From positions 36,688-100,687 of the forward strand of contig JAAXTM010000007.1 of NCBI GenBank assembly GCA_013336525.1: DNA of 64,000 nucleotides, given 5' to 3'. Numbering within the stretch: the stretch's first letter is position 1; each line of letters begins with the position of its first letter. The notes under the pieces were generated by a model. The model was not told the origin of the DNA. It did not search any database and saw only the letters and a list, made by a program, of their open reading frames with translations. Of the stretch, positions 53,226 through 61,776 are shown piece by piece. This DNA comes from Geobacteraceae bacterium (lineage in GTDB: Bacteria > Desulfobacterota > Desulfuromonadia > Geobacterales > Pseudopelobacteraceae). A program made the translations under genes and the position numbers.

Positions 53226-53972
53226 CTATTTTATATTTGCCTGCTCCACAATAACATTGTATTTATAGCCGGAACCGAAATCCCTGTTTTTGGAGAGAGT
53301 ACCGGAAACAGTTATAATGCTTCCTACTTCAGGATTTTCCTTCATAGTTACAACAAGATTGTTATTATTCATGTCGGGGCTGCCGGTACCATCCTGTAAA
53401 TGAGCCCAGGTCATGCCCATAATCCCGTTTGAAACTTTCATTACTTTGCCTCTGACTTCGACAATCTTTTTGTCAAGTTCCGTGCTTTTTGCATAACAAT
53501 CAGCAACGGTCTGAGCATCTTTACCCTTTGTCGCCTGAATAGCTAACTTTTCATCAGAGGTTGGCGCAACCACTTTTTTGCTTTCAGTTATTTTATTCTT
53601 GAGTGGTTCAGCGGCGGTGTCCCCCTTTGTTCCACCGCAAAATTTAATTGTCGGGAAGGTACGGTTGAGGGCCTTGCTGTGAAAATCAACCATGGGCATA
53701 CAGCCTATGAAAGACAACTCCTGACCTACTTTGACTGATGTGATTGTAGAAGCAACCCAGTCCGTCATATTATTTTTTTTCAAATTTGTATACGTGTAGC
53801 CGCCCGCATTCATTGTTTCCACAACTACGCCTGACGCACCTGAAGGGTCATTGCTTTCGCTCATTCCCCCAGCTGCTAAAGCGCCAGTCACGTTATTATC
53901 TGCTTTACATACTCCATTAACCGGGACTATAAACAGTGAGCCAAGAGCCAAGCTGATTATTACAGATTTCAT
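53226..53972 (-). CDS. Secreted OB-fold protein, NrfJ-like
   Basis: A 248-residue exported protein. ATG 53972 has AAAGGAGA upstream; the signal peptide ends near NGVCKA. Two similar modules are visible: SGVVVETMNAGGYTYTNLKK with WVASTITSVKVGQELSFIGC and NRTFPTIKFCGG (about 50-135), and EVRGKVMKVSNGIMGMTWAHLQDGT with VGSIITVSGTLSKN (about 170-245). The first resembles the NrfJ-related family, the second a general bacterial OB fold. Function unknown; relatives occur near cytochromes in Geobacter-like genomes (from memory). Confidence 0.75.
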   Translation of the reverse strand: MKSVIISLALGSLFIVPVNGVCKADNNVTGALAAGGMSESNDPSGASGVVVETMNAGGYTYTNLKKNNMTDWVASTITSVKVGQELSFIGCMPMVDFHSKALNRTFPTIKFCGGTKGDTAAEPLKNKITESKKVVAPTSDEKLAIQATKGKDAQTVADCYAKSTELDKKIVEVRGKVMKVSNGIMGMTWAHLQDGTGSPDMNNNNLVVTMKENPEVGSIITVSGTLSKNRDFGSGYKYNVIVEQANIK

Positions 53973-54117
53973 TTTATCTCCTTTTTTTGTAAACAATGCC
54001 GTTTAAAAAAATATTGAAATTGTCTTGTAACATTTTTACTTGTAAATATGCAAGCATGGATACTTCGCTCTGTACCTGAACACAGTAAAGACTAACCGTT
54101 CTTTTTTTGACTGTCGA

Positions 54118-54795
54118 TTACTTCCCAAGGCGGAATAAAAACGATGGGGCCTTGATTCTTAATGGGGCCCTGAACATTCCAAGTTCATATGTGGATGGCA
54201 AGGGGGGGAGAGGTGAAGACTTTTTTATAATTTCCAGCAGAAGCCGATCAGCCTCGGGTAAGCCGGTCCCCTGCTTGATCTGTATCGAAACTATAGTTCC
54301 ATCCCGTTGGAGCAGTACATCAAATATACCATCCTGACGAATCGGTTCCTTGAGTTGCACCGCCTGACTCCACCACTCCCTGTTGATTTTTTCAACCATT
54401 TCGAAATAATACCCCCGGACATCATCCTTCAGAGTCCTGCCATCGGCAAGACCACTAAAATATCCATGCGTCATCCCCAATCCCAGTGGTATCGACAAAA
54501 TGTCACCCTCTTTTGAATTGACCGATGCTTCCGAAGACTGATCTGGCGGCTGTTCCTGCACCTGTTCAACTGATTCCTGTTCAGCTGTCGGAGTTAATGG
54601 TGTTTTATCAGAAGAAGAGCCTAAAGATGGGGGTGCAATAGATTGATTCGGCGAGCTGGGCGATGGCCCAAGTAGAACTTCCTGAACAATAAATTTCGGG
54701 GCCTTGCCTACACCAGTAACAACACCGCCGGCAACAATGAAAACCAGTGCCGCACCGATGTGCAAGGCAAGGGAGAGTAAAAGGGAGTACCCCAT
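54118..54795 (-). CDS. TonB-like C-terminal domain protein
   Basis: A membrane anchor (about 8-30, SLLLSLALHIGAALVFIVAGG) is followed by a Pro/Ser/Gln-rich linker and a TonB-like C-terminal domain (about 150-225): INREWWSQAVQ, GIFDVLLQRDGTIVSIQI and ADRLLLEIIKKSSPLPPLP. ATG 54795 has AAGGAAGAG upstream; an upstream TTG at 54876 would add 27 residues without a ribosome binding site. It may transmit energy to an outer-membrane receptor, but no ExbB/ExbD or receptor gene is in the window, so the role is open. Confidence 0.75.
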   Translation of the reverse strand: MGYSLLLSLALHIGAALVFIVAGGVVTGVGKAPKFIVQEVLLGPSPSSPNQSIAPPSLGSSSDKTPLTPTAEQESVEQVQEQPPDQSSEASVNSKEGDILSIPLGLGMTHGYFSGLADGRTLKDDVRGYYFEMVEKINREWWSQAVQLKEPIRQDGIFDVLLQRDGTIVSIQIKQGTGLPEADRLLLEIIKKSSPLPPLPSTYELGMFRAPLRIKAPSFLFRLGK

Positions 54796-55003
54796 TAATC
54801 TCTTCCTTACATCATAAACGCTACCTGTAGTTTTGATGTCTACCACTGGTGGAAACCGCACATAATATTCCAGCAACGCCTGAGGGAGTCTAACGTAGTA
54901 ATGGCATGTCCGGACGGATCCAGACTGAGCTTAAGTTGATTGCTTATCTGTCTAGACAACAGTCAGGACCTTAGCCTATTATCCAGAAGCAGCTTGTTTC
55001 CTT

Positions 55004-56497
55004 TCATATGCTGTCCTCGCTTGTTTCACAGTTGCCAAGCTTACAGGTCGGCAGCTCCACCGTAAAAACAGTCCCTGAAGAATCACTGACAACACTGATA
55101 TTGCCATTGTGAAGTCGCACGAGTTTTAAGCATATCGTGAGTCCAAGGCCGGTACCATGAGTTTTTGTAGTAAAAAATGGATTAAAAATACTGTCAAGTA
55201 TCTTCTGAGGAATACCAGGCCCGGAATCTGAAAAATCTATCCTGGCAAATTCATTGCCATCATGATAGGACCGGGAAGTCCTGACCAGCAGAATTCCACC
55301 AGCAGCATCCATGGACTGAAAAGCGTTCAGGAGGAGATTTAAAAAAACCTGCTGAATCTGCTTTTTATCCACATAAACCGGAGGCAGGCCACCTTCCAGC
55401 TCGAGCCGCTGTTCAATGTTGGTTCCATTTTGGTTTAAGGAAGCAAATCTGATTGTTTGGTCCAGGAGACTTTCAACATCTACGCAGGCAAGCTCCGGCA
55501 AAGAGGGTTTCCCCAAAAAGAGGAGATCATTGGTTGTTTTGTCAAGACGCTGAACCTGTTCAAGAACCTCTCCCAGAATCGACTTGCGCAAATCATCCGA
55601 CAGCGCTTCATTTTTTACGACACCTATAGCTGCATAAATTCCTGCCAATGGGTTCTTGATCTCATGGGCTATTCCTGCCGCCATCTCACCAATTGATGAC
55701 AATCGGTCTGCACGTTCAAGTTGTTCAAAATGAAGCTGTTCCAGTTCCATTCGAGTTAAATTAAGACGGTCAACCATCGAGTTAAAACTGTTAATTAACA
55801 AACCTATTTCGTCTTTACGTTCATATTCAATTCGTACGTTAAGATTACCCTGCTCAATTATTGACATGGTGCTTATCATTTTATTAAGCGGTTTTTTAAC
55901 CAAAATCAAAAGGATCAACGAAATCATTATCGACAGGAAGACAGTTATTATGATCGAGGAAAAGATAAAATTGCGCGAGGAATCAAAAATTTGTTTTTTT
56001 GTATAATTCAGTGAATAATTTACTCTCAGCAGAGCTATTACTTTAGCTTTGTGTCCATGGCAGGAATGACAGATATCATCATTGTAGATGGGTTTCACCA
56101 TTGAAAGCACTTCACCGTCTGTCGAATGGCTGAATATGGCATATTTGTCACTGCTATTGGAGAGCTGGCAAATACCCATATTAACTTTACTACCGACGTT
56201 GGAGGGGTTTGAAGAGTGGAGAATAATCCCATGCATATCAATTATATTCACATTTATTAACTGATTATGATGCCCTAACAGTTCTACTATTGTTTTGACA
56301 TTGTGTGAACTGCCATACCGCATGTTATTCAAGATGCTTCTTTCAACCGTACTCATCAATATTTCGGTATTTTCTCTGGCAGTTTTAATTAAAATACTCT
56401 GCTGGCGATTCACATTAAAGTATGTGTAGATGAATACACCACCAATAAGCAGTGTGATCATGGCAATAATTACACGAGTAATCAAACTATTGAACAT
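55004..56497 (-). CDS. Sensor histidine kinase with c-type heme motif in its periplasmic domain
   Basis: A 497-residue membrane kinase: TM1 (about 8-28), periplasmic sensor (29-180), TM2 (about 181-203), HAMP (205-255), HisKA with the phosphorylated His in GIAHEIKNPLAG (about 275) and HATPase with NLLLNAFQSM, DSGPGIP and GTGLGLTICLK. The sensor contains CHSCH (143-147) in IYNDDICHSCHGHKAKVIAL, so it probably carries one covalent c heme, as described for heme-containing sensor domains in Geobacter chemoreceptors. It could read periplasmic redox state. Upstream in the same direction as the sigma-54 regulator, two genes in between. Confidence 0.9.
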   Translation of the reverse strand: MFNSLITRVIIAMITLLIGGVFIYTYFNVNRQQSILIKTARENTEILMSTVERSILNNMRYGSSHNVKTIVELLGHHNQLINVNIIDMHGIILHSSNPSNVGSKVNMGICQLSNSSDKYAIFSHSTDGEVLSMVKPIYNDDICHSCHGHKAKVIALLRVNYSLNYTKKQIFDSSRNFIFSSIIITVFLSIMISLILLILVKKPLNKMISTMSIIEQGNLNVRIEYERKDEIGLLINSFNSMVDRLNLTRMELEQLHFEQLERADRLSSIGEMAAGIAHEIKNPLAGIYAAIGVVKNEALSDDLRKSILGEVLEQVQRLDKTTNDLLFLGKPSLPELACVDVESLLDQTIRFASLNQNGTNIEQRLELEGGLPPVYVDKKQIQQVFLNLLLNAFQSMDAAGGILLVRTSRSYHDGNEFARIDFSDSGPGIPQKILDSIFNPFFTTKTHGTGLGLTICLKLVRLHNGNISVVSDSSGTVFTVELPTCKLGNCETSEDSI

Positions 56498-56627
56498 TTA
56501 CAGAATCCTAGGTGTTTCCGGTTTCTTCCGGTTAGTTTTTTACGCTTTGTTTCTCATGTTAACGACCTGGCTTAGATTATCTAATGTTACCGTTTGTATG
56601 GAAGGATAATATCGAATCATCAGTTGC

Positions 56628-56775
56628 TTTTATCCCAATGGGGAACCAGCAGTTGAGTCTGTTGAATGGCCGATTATACACCTGGTTGGCTAAAATTGCG
56701 CGGTTTTTATTCCAATGGGAGATCAACAGTGAAGCTGCTGAATGGTCGATGACACACTTGGTCAGCTAAAAATGC
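56628..56775. repeat. Two-copy tandem repeat at the 3' end of the GGDEF/EAL gene
   Basis: Two imperfect copies with a period of 76-77 bp: both contain TTTTAT(C/T)CCAATGGG, AGC/CAACAGT-like text, (G/C)TGAATGG and CTGGTTGGCTAAAA or TTGGTCAGCTAAAA followed by TGCG. The right copy covers the last about 20 codons of the GGDEF/EAL gene (stop at 56707); the left copy lies outside it. It looks like an old local duplication. Confidence 0.6.
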
Positions 56776-58935
56776 GTTGTTACAGAGCAGATATTCGGCC
56801 TCAGAAGCAGTTACCGGCATATTGAAGAGGTAACCCTGCATCTCGTCACACCCAAGACTGCGAAGGGTTTCCATTTGATACTTTGTTTCAATACCTTCAG
56901 CAATTAAATGCAATCCAAAGCCGCGAGCTATGTCAACTATGGCCTGGATAATCGGCGATACATTACGCCCTTCAACCAGATCGCGAACAAATGCCTGATC
57001 GATCTTCAGGGTAGAAATGGGGAAGAGGCGAAGATAGTTAAGTGATGAATATCCTGTTCCAAAGTCATCAATCGAGATACGGACGCCTCTTTGACGTAGA
57101 ACGCTCATCTTGCTGACTATACTGGCGGTCTCTCGCAGAAAGATATTTTCTGTGATTTCTATTTCAAGAACGTCGGTTGGAAGCTGATGTCTGGCTATAT
57201 GGGCAGAGATACGCTCAACCATGTCATCATTATCAAATTCCTGAGGAGAAACATTGATTGACATCCGAACATTCTGCAATCCCATTTTGCGCCAGTGAGC
57301 CAGTTGCCGACAAGCTTCGGCAAGCACCCAGTCGGTAATCTGACTGATTAAACCGGCCTCCTCGGCCACATCAATAAAATCGCACGGCATCAATAGCCCG
57401 CGCTCAGGATGCTGCCAACGGATCAGCGCTTCCATTCCTATTATTCTGGCCGCATTTGCACTGATTTGAGGCTGGTAATAAAGCTTTAACTCTGAATTTT
57501 GCAAGGCTTGACGCAAATCGTTTTCCAGGCAGATCCGTTTGTGACCGCTGATGTTCATATCCTGAGAGAAAAAACGGTAGCCGTTTTTTCCATTGGCTTT
57601 GACCTTGTACATTGCAATATCTGCATGCTTTAAAAGGGTATCTACACAGTCACCATCGCAGGGTGAAACAGCAATCCCAATGCTGGCAGTGATATAGATT
57701 TCCTGGTCAGCGACCGCAAAGGGTTTTTTAAACTCGCTCAGAATCTTTTCAGCAATTACTGCAGCACTTTCAACATGCAAGAGGTCAGGCAACAATACGG
57801 TAAACTCGTCCCCCCCTTTGCGTGCCAGTGTGTCGACAGCCCGCATGCAATTACGCAGACGTTGAGCAACACTTTTCAATAACTCATCACCCTTTGAATG
57901 CCCATAGTTATCATTTACCCGTTTGAAGCGATCAAGATCGATAAACATGATGCCAACCAGCTTATTATAACGCTTCGAATGGGTAACTGCCATTTCAAGG
58001 CGGTCAGAGAACAGCCGTTGGTTAGGTAAGTGGGTGAGCTGATCGTGAAAGGCCTGAAACGCGATGGTTTCTTCAGCTATCTTACGTTCCGTAATGTCTC
58101 GTGCAACACCATAGGTACCCATAAAATCAGGTGCCGACGAATTTGCACCCGTGCAATCATAAACGCCTGTGGCACTCATTATCGCGACAATATGCTGAAA
58201 TATGAGGCCTTGATCGCGCTCATTCTTGCATTTCAGGCGCACCTCAAGGTTAAATGTCGCACGATCATCCCGTCTTCTTTCAGTAAAAGCGTAGAGAGCC
58301 TTTTCGACATCATCATCATGGACGATGGTGCTGTAATGTTTGCCTATCAGTTCCTCACGGGAGTAGCCAAGCAGCAGTTCGAACCGCTTGTTGACAAACA
58401 CAAAAAGGCCAGAGTGGCCAAGTGTGTAAATCAGATCCGGAGAGTTTTCTACTAAAAATCGATGCAGGCGCTCTGACTGTCCAAGACGAGCAGTCATCAA
58501 GGCATTACTGTGTTCAAGGTGGTGGCGGTAGAGTGCATTTTTTACCTTGAGTTGGACATCGCCCAGTTCACTAGGTTTACGAATGAATTCTACAGCGCCG
58601 TTACGCAGGGCAAGAATTGCAGAGTTGAAGTTGGTGTCACCACTGACAAAAATGACAGAAGATGAAATCTTGTTTTGAGAGATCCACTCCATTACTTCCA
58701 ATCCGGAAACGTCCGGAAGGTTAATATCAAGCAGCACAAGGTCTACTTTTCTGGCCTTGAGTGTTGCAATTGCATCAACGCCAGTAGCGCATTCGAGTAA
58801 TTCACGTCCAGGCTCATCCAACAGGAGTTTCAAGCTCAAACGCATGCGAGGCTCATCATCAACGATCAGGATACTCTGAGATCGGCCAGACAAATCAGGT
58901 GTTTCATACATATGTGGTTGAGTCACTTTATTCAT
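56707..58935 (-). CDS. Response regulator with PAS, GGDEF and EAL domains
   Basis: A 742-residue cytoplasmic protein. Receiver (1-135) with phosphoacceptor in LVLLDINLPDVSG; PAS (about 155-285); GGDEF (about 300-460) with intact RKGGDEFTVLLP and upstream FIDLDRFKRVND; EAL (about 480-730) with GMEALIRWQHPE, ITENIFLRE and IDDFGTGYSSL. Both c-di-GMP synthesis and hydrolysis motifs look intact, so net activity cannot be told. The start overlaps the stop of the HDOD-kinase by 4 bp (ATGA), so that kinase is the likely phosphodonor. Confidence 0.95.
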   Translation of the reverse strand: MNKVTQPHMYETPDLSGRSQSILIVDDEPRMRLSLKLLLDEPGRELLECATGVDAIATLKARKVDLVLLDINLPDVSGLEVMEWISQNKISSSVIFVSGDTNFNSAILALRNGAVEFIRKPSELGDVQLKVKNALYRHHLEHSNALMTARLGQSERLHRFLVENSPDLIYTLGHSGLFVFVNKRFELLLGYSREELIGKHYSTIVHDDDVEKALYAFTERRRDDRATFNLEVRLKCKNERDQGLIFQHIVAIMSATGVYDCTGANSSAPDFMGTYGVARDITERKIAEETIAFQAFHDQLTHLPNQRLFSDRLEMAVTHSKRYNKLVGIMFIDLDRFKRVNDNYGHSKGDELLKSVAQRLRNCMRAVDTLARKGGDEFTVLLPDLLHVESAAVIAEKILSEFKKPFAVADQEIYITASIGIAVSPCDGDCVDTLLKHADIAMYKVKANGKNGYRFFSQDMNISGHKRICLENDLRQALQNSELKLYYQPQISANAARIIGMEALIRWQHPERGLLMPCDFIDVAEEAGLISQITDWVLAEACRQLAHWRKMGLQNVRMSINVSPQEFDNDDMVERISAHIARHQLPTDVLEIEITENIFLRETASIVSKMSVLRQRGVRISIDDFGTGYSSLNYLRLFPISTLKIDQAFVRDLVEGRNVSPIIQAIVDIARGFGLHLIAEGIETKYQMETLRSLGCDEMQGYLFNMPVTASEAEYLLCNNAFLADQVCHRPFSSFTVDLPLE

Positions 58936-61112
58936 GGCTGCACATTCCCTGTTTTCGGCAACAGAACTGAAAACCTCGTTCCCCTTCCTGTTTTGCTCTG
59001 ACAGGAAATTCGCCCTCCAAGCTTCTCTACCAGTACTGCAACAATAGACAGTCCGAGGCCGGAATGACCAGAACGCCTTATGTCGGGGGGGAGTGGCTGA
59101 AACAGGTGCTGCATGACTTCCGAAGGCAATCCGGGTCCGGTGTCGCTGAGGCGGATCTCAATATATGAATGCCCATCCATATTAACGTTATCGTGCGTGG
59201 AGATGATAAAATATCCTCCAGCTTCAATAGCATCGGACGCATTATTCCAAAGGTTAAAGAGAATCTGTTTGATGTTATCCTTGTCACACGCAACATCTGA
59301 AAGTTCAGGATCCAGCTCTTTCTCAATTATGATACCTTGGCTGGCGAATAGTGAGTCGCCGTAGAGAGCGACCATGCTCTCAATCACATTATTAACATCT
59401 ACGTTGCCCACTTCAGACGTTTCATCCGAAAGATTGCTCATCCGCCGGATTATTTGCGTGACGCGATCAATTTCCTCACCGAGGATGTTAACTTCATCCA
59501 GTATGTCATGATCCGGAAGTCTCTTGCGCACAACTTCAAGATAGTTCTTTATTATGCCAAGGGGGTTACCCGCTTCATGAATAACCTTACGAGCCTGAAG
59601 TTCAAAACTATTAGTCAGCTTTTCTGCCTGCTGCTGTTCACGTCCCTGTATCTCACGCAAATCTTCGAGACTTGTTGCTGCCATATTGGCAAAACTCGTA
59701 ATCAATGGCAGACGTTTTTTGAGCCGGCCATAGTGTGAAGTACTTATACCGCAAACCATGACACCGATAATACGTGTGCGGCCTTTTAACGGAATATACA
59801 GCAAACCCTCACTCCCTAGAATACGGTTAATTTGTATATCGGCAAGTGAACCTGCGATTGGGCTTTTTTGTTCAAAGGTATTAGAACATGGCATTTTCCC
59901 GAGAGCCACACCAGACGCCAGACTATGGTCTGAATCAAGCAGGATTTTGATCTTCTGCAGTAAAACAGGCTGACCACTGATATTAACGCCTGAAAGTGCA
60001 GCTTCTTCCGGCTGGACCATGAAGAATACAAACTGCCCCGGACCAAACAGAATCGATGCCGATTCACGAATGGAAAGCAGTATTTCCGCCTCACTTTGTG
60101 ACGAAGCAAAACCCCGCTGCAGAGGCTGCAGCATTGCCATATTATGTACCATTTCAACCATTTGGAAATAGGCTGTGTCATTATTTTTCAGGGGTGGCCG
60201 CAAAATTTCTAGGGGGATCGTTGTTGTATATGGAAGTGTCTTGGCGTCGACTGTTTCTGAAATACCCAAAGCTGTTGCAAACTGGGAAACCCGCGTAGAA
60301 CAATCCTGGTAAAGAGTGAGAAGATTTGAGACATTAACTCCCAACATTGAATTTACTGTTGTAAAATCGACATCTTGTCCTTGTTGTAGAGGACCTGATG
60401 CTGAGTGATGATGGCAAATTTTGTGGGCGGACCATATTATTTGACTTAACGTATCGGCAGCTGTGATCTCATCCGCTGCGTTATGGTGAAACAGAATTGA
60501 ATCGGCCATGAAGGACGAAAGATTCCACTGATCGACTAACCATGCCCCTACTGCAGAATGGTTAGTGCCGAGCTCCATCTTTTCACTATCCCGCAGGACC
60601 AACTCGTCTGAACTTGCTGCCAGCAGCAACCCATAGCGATTCCTTAACCCGCCCAGCAGCAGCAATTGACCTATATCATGCAGAAGACCTGCAAGATAGG
60701 CTTCATCGACATCCGGATATTGGCTTTCAACTGCAATAGAACGAGCCACTTCAGCAACCCGTAATGAATGACCCCAAAAACCGGTAAAATCATAATCCTG
60801 ACTGTCGAACTCCGGTGGGAAAACATTTTGAACGACAAGACATGCTGCGAGAGTCCGGGCAAGGCTGGTCCCAATGTTCGCCAGACTGCTGACCAGATCC
60901 TTTGATTCTCCTCTACCTCTCAGCGCTGGTGAATTGGCAACAGTTAGCACCCGCGCACTCAAAGCCGGATCCATACTTACAAGCGTTGCCAATTCAGCAA
61001 TAGAGGTATTTTCATCTTCAACCAATTGTAAAAAACGCAATAAAGTTTGCGGAATGGTAGGAAGATGAATCGCCTCAATTGAGTCGAGAATGTCCTCTGG
61101 TATGCGCAACAA
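58932..61112 (-). CDS. HDOD-GAF histidine kinase
   Basis: A 726-residue protein with an N-terminal HDOD domain (about 15-220: IPQTLLRFLQLVEDE, LSARVLTVANSP, LAGLLHDIGQLLLLGG), a GAF-like region (about 310-480), and a C-terminal kinase: His in ARKVIHEAGNPLGIIKNYLE, HATPase LFNLWNNASDAIE, DTGPGLPSE and GHSGLGLSIVAVLVEKLGG. No membrane segment. It overlaps the GGDEF/EAL response regulator by 4 bp, forming a likely two-protein signalling pair. The start ATG 61112 has only a weak ribosome binding site. Confidence 0.9.
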   Translation of the reverse strand: MLRIPEDILDSIEAIHLPTIPQTLLRFLQLVEDENTSIAELATLVSMDPALSARVLTVANSPALRGRGESKDLVSSLANIGTSLARTLAACLVVQNVFPPEFDSQDYDFTGFWGHSLRVAEVARSIAVESQYPDVDEAYLAGLLHDIGQLLLLGGLRNRYGLLLAASSDELVLRDSEKMELGTNHSAVGAWLVDQWNLSSFMADSILFHHNAADEITAADTLSQIIWSAHKICHHHSASGPLQQGQDVDFTTVNSMLGVNVSNLLTLYQDCSTRVSQFATALGISETVDAKTLPYTTTIPLEILRPPLKNNDTAYFQMVEMVHNMAMLQPLQRGFASSQSEAEILLSIRESASILFGPGQFVFFMVQPEEAALSGVNISGQPVLLQKIKILLDSDHSLASGVALGKMPCSNTFEQKSPIAGSLADIQINRILGSEGLLYIPLKGRTRIIGVMVCGISTSHYGRLKKRLPLITSFANMAATSLEDLREIQGREQQQAEKLTNSFELQARKVIHEAGNPLGIIKNYLEVVRKRLPDHDILDEVNILGEEIDRVTQIIRRMSNLSDETSEVGNVDVNNVIESMVALYGDSLFASQGIIIEKELDPELSDVACDKDNIKQILFNLWNNASDAIEAGGYFIISTHDNVNMDGHSYIEIRLSDTGPGLPSEVMQHLFQPLPPDIRRSGHSGLGLSIVAVLVEKLGGRISCQSKTGRGTRFSVLLPKTGNVQP

Positions 61113-61283
61113 GCATTTCTCTCCCGCGATTTGTTAACTAACACCATTATAAGCCGCAAGTAATATTACAATTAAACAAAGCAATAAAAGAATATTAAGA
61201 CACAATCACGTTATTTTTGAGACATATCATTTAAACGAGTACATCGTCAACGAATATATCAGATTACAAGATGCAGCATTTTT

Positions 61284-61301
61284 AGTGGGTTATTTCCCAC
61301 T
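61284..61301. promoter_or_regulatory. Palindrome upstream of the subtilase promoter
   Basis: AGTGGGTTATTTCCCACT: perfect 6-bp arms with a 6-bp spacer. The TGGGTTAT left half matches the cytochrome upstream sites, but the arms are 2 bp closer together. A further TGGGT follows at 61306. It lies about 190 bp upstream of the predicted sigma-54 start. Confidence 0.45.
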
Positions 61302-61454
61302 GTAATGGGTGGAATATTGAGTCATACGACCCAAAGAATAAAAAAACAATCTGCAAGTTTCACTTAAAAGATGGTGCATTTTATTTAATTAATTCTTTCA
61401 TTGCACTAGCAGCAGGGGGAGTCGCATAAATTTTCATATTTACCAATGCAAAGT

Positions 61455-61470
61455 TGGAGCCATTTTTGCT
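61455..61470 (+). promoter_or_regulatory. Sigma-54-type promoter of the subtilase gene
   Basis: TGGAGCCATTTTTGCT: exact GG-N10-GC spacing and a perfect -12 TTGCT; the -24 box TGGAGC differs from TGGCAC at two positions. Confidence 0.5.
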
Positions 61471-61776
61471 TAAATCTATGCAATGTATTCAAGCCAATCG
61501 GTTCCGTTCCTCTTTTCTGTGGCAGCCGGCCTTGATTTATTTTCCGGAGAGGATCATGCCACAGTGCCTAAAACAAAAACTAAAGTCTCTTTTCCTGCAA
61601 TCAGACATGCTTATTCCTTGTCACCGATTCATATATTACAAAGCGTCCTGTAAGCTGAGCCGCTGCCTGCCCTCTTCGTTTCTTCTGTGGCGAATGGCGG
61701 TGTATAGGTGCGTACATGTGCCATAAAACAAACAGCTACTATGTATTTAAATGATATGTAAACATTGGAGGGCGTC

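Larger units (their letters stand above)
61113..61776. other. Long control region of the subtilase gene
   Basis: A 664-bp gap between divergent genes. It holds a palindrome (61284-61301), a sigma-54-type promoter (61455-61470), an inverted repeat CTGTGGCA/TGCCACAG (61517-61524, 61557-61564) with GCCGG and TCCGGA between the arms, and the ribosome binding site GGAGGG. The leader would be about 295 nt. Open frames on either strand here look spurious. Confidence 0.5.

Noticed and set aside
56584..56769. 61-codon frame with an internal protein repeat
   Set aside because: The repeat is the DNA tandem duplication read on the wrong strand; it overlaps the end of the GGDEF/EAL gene.
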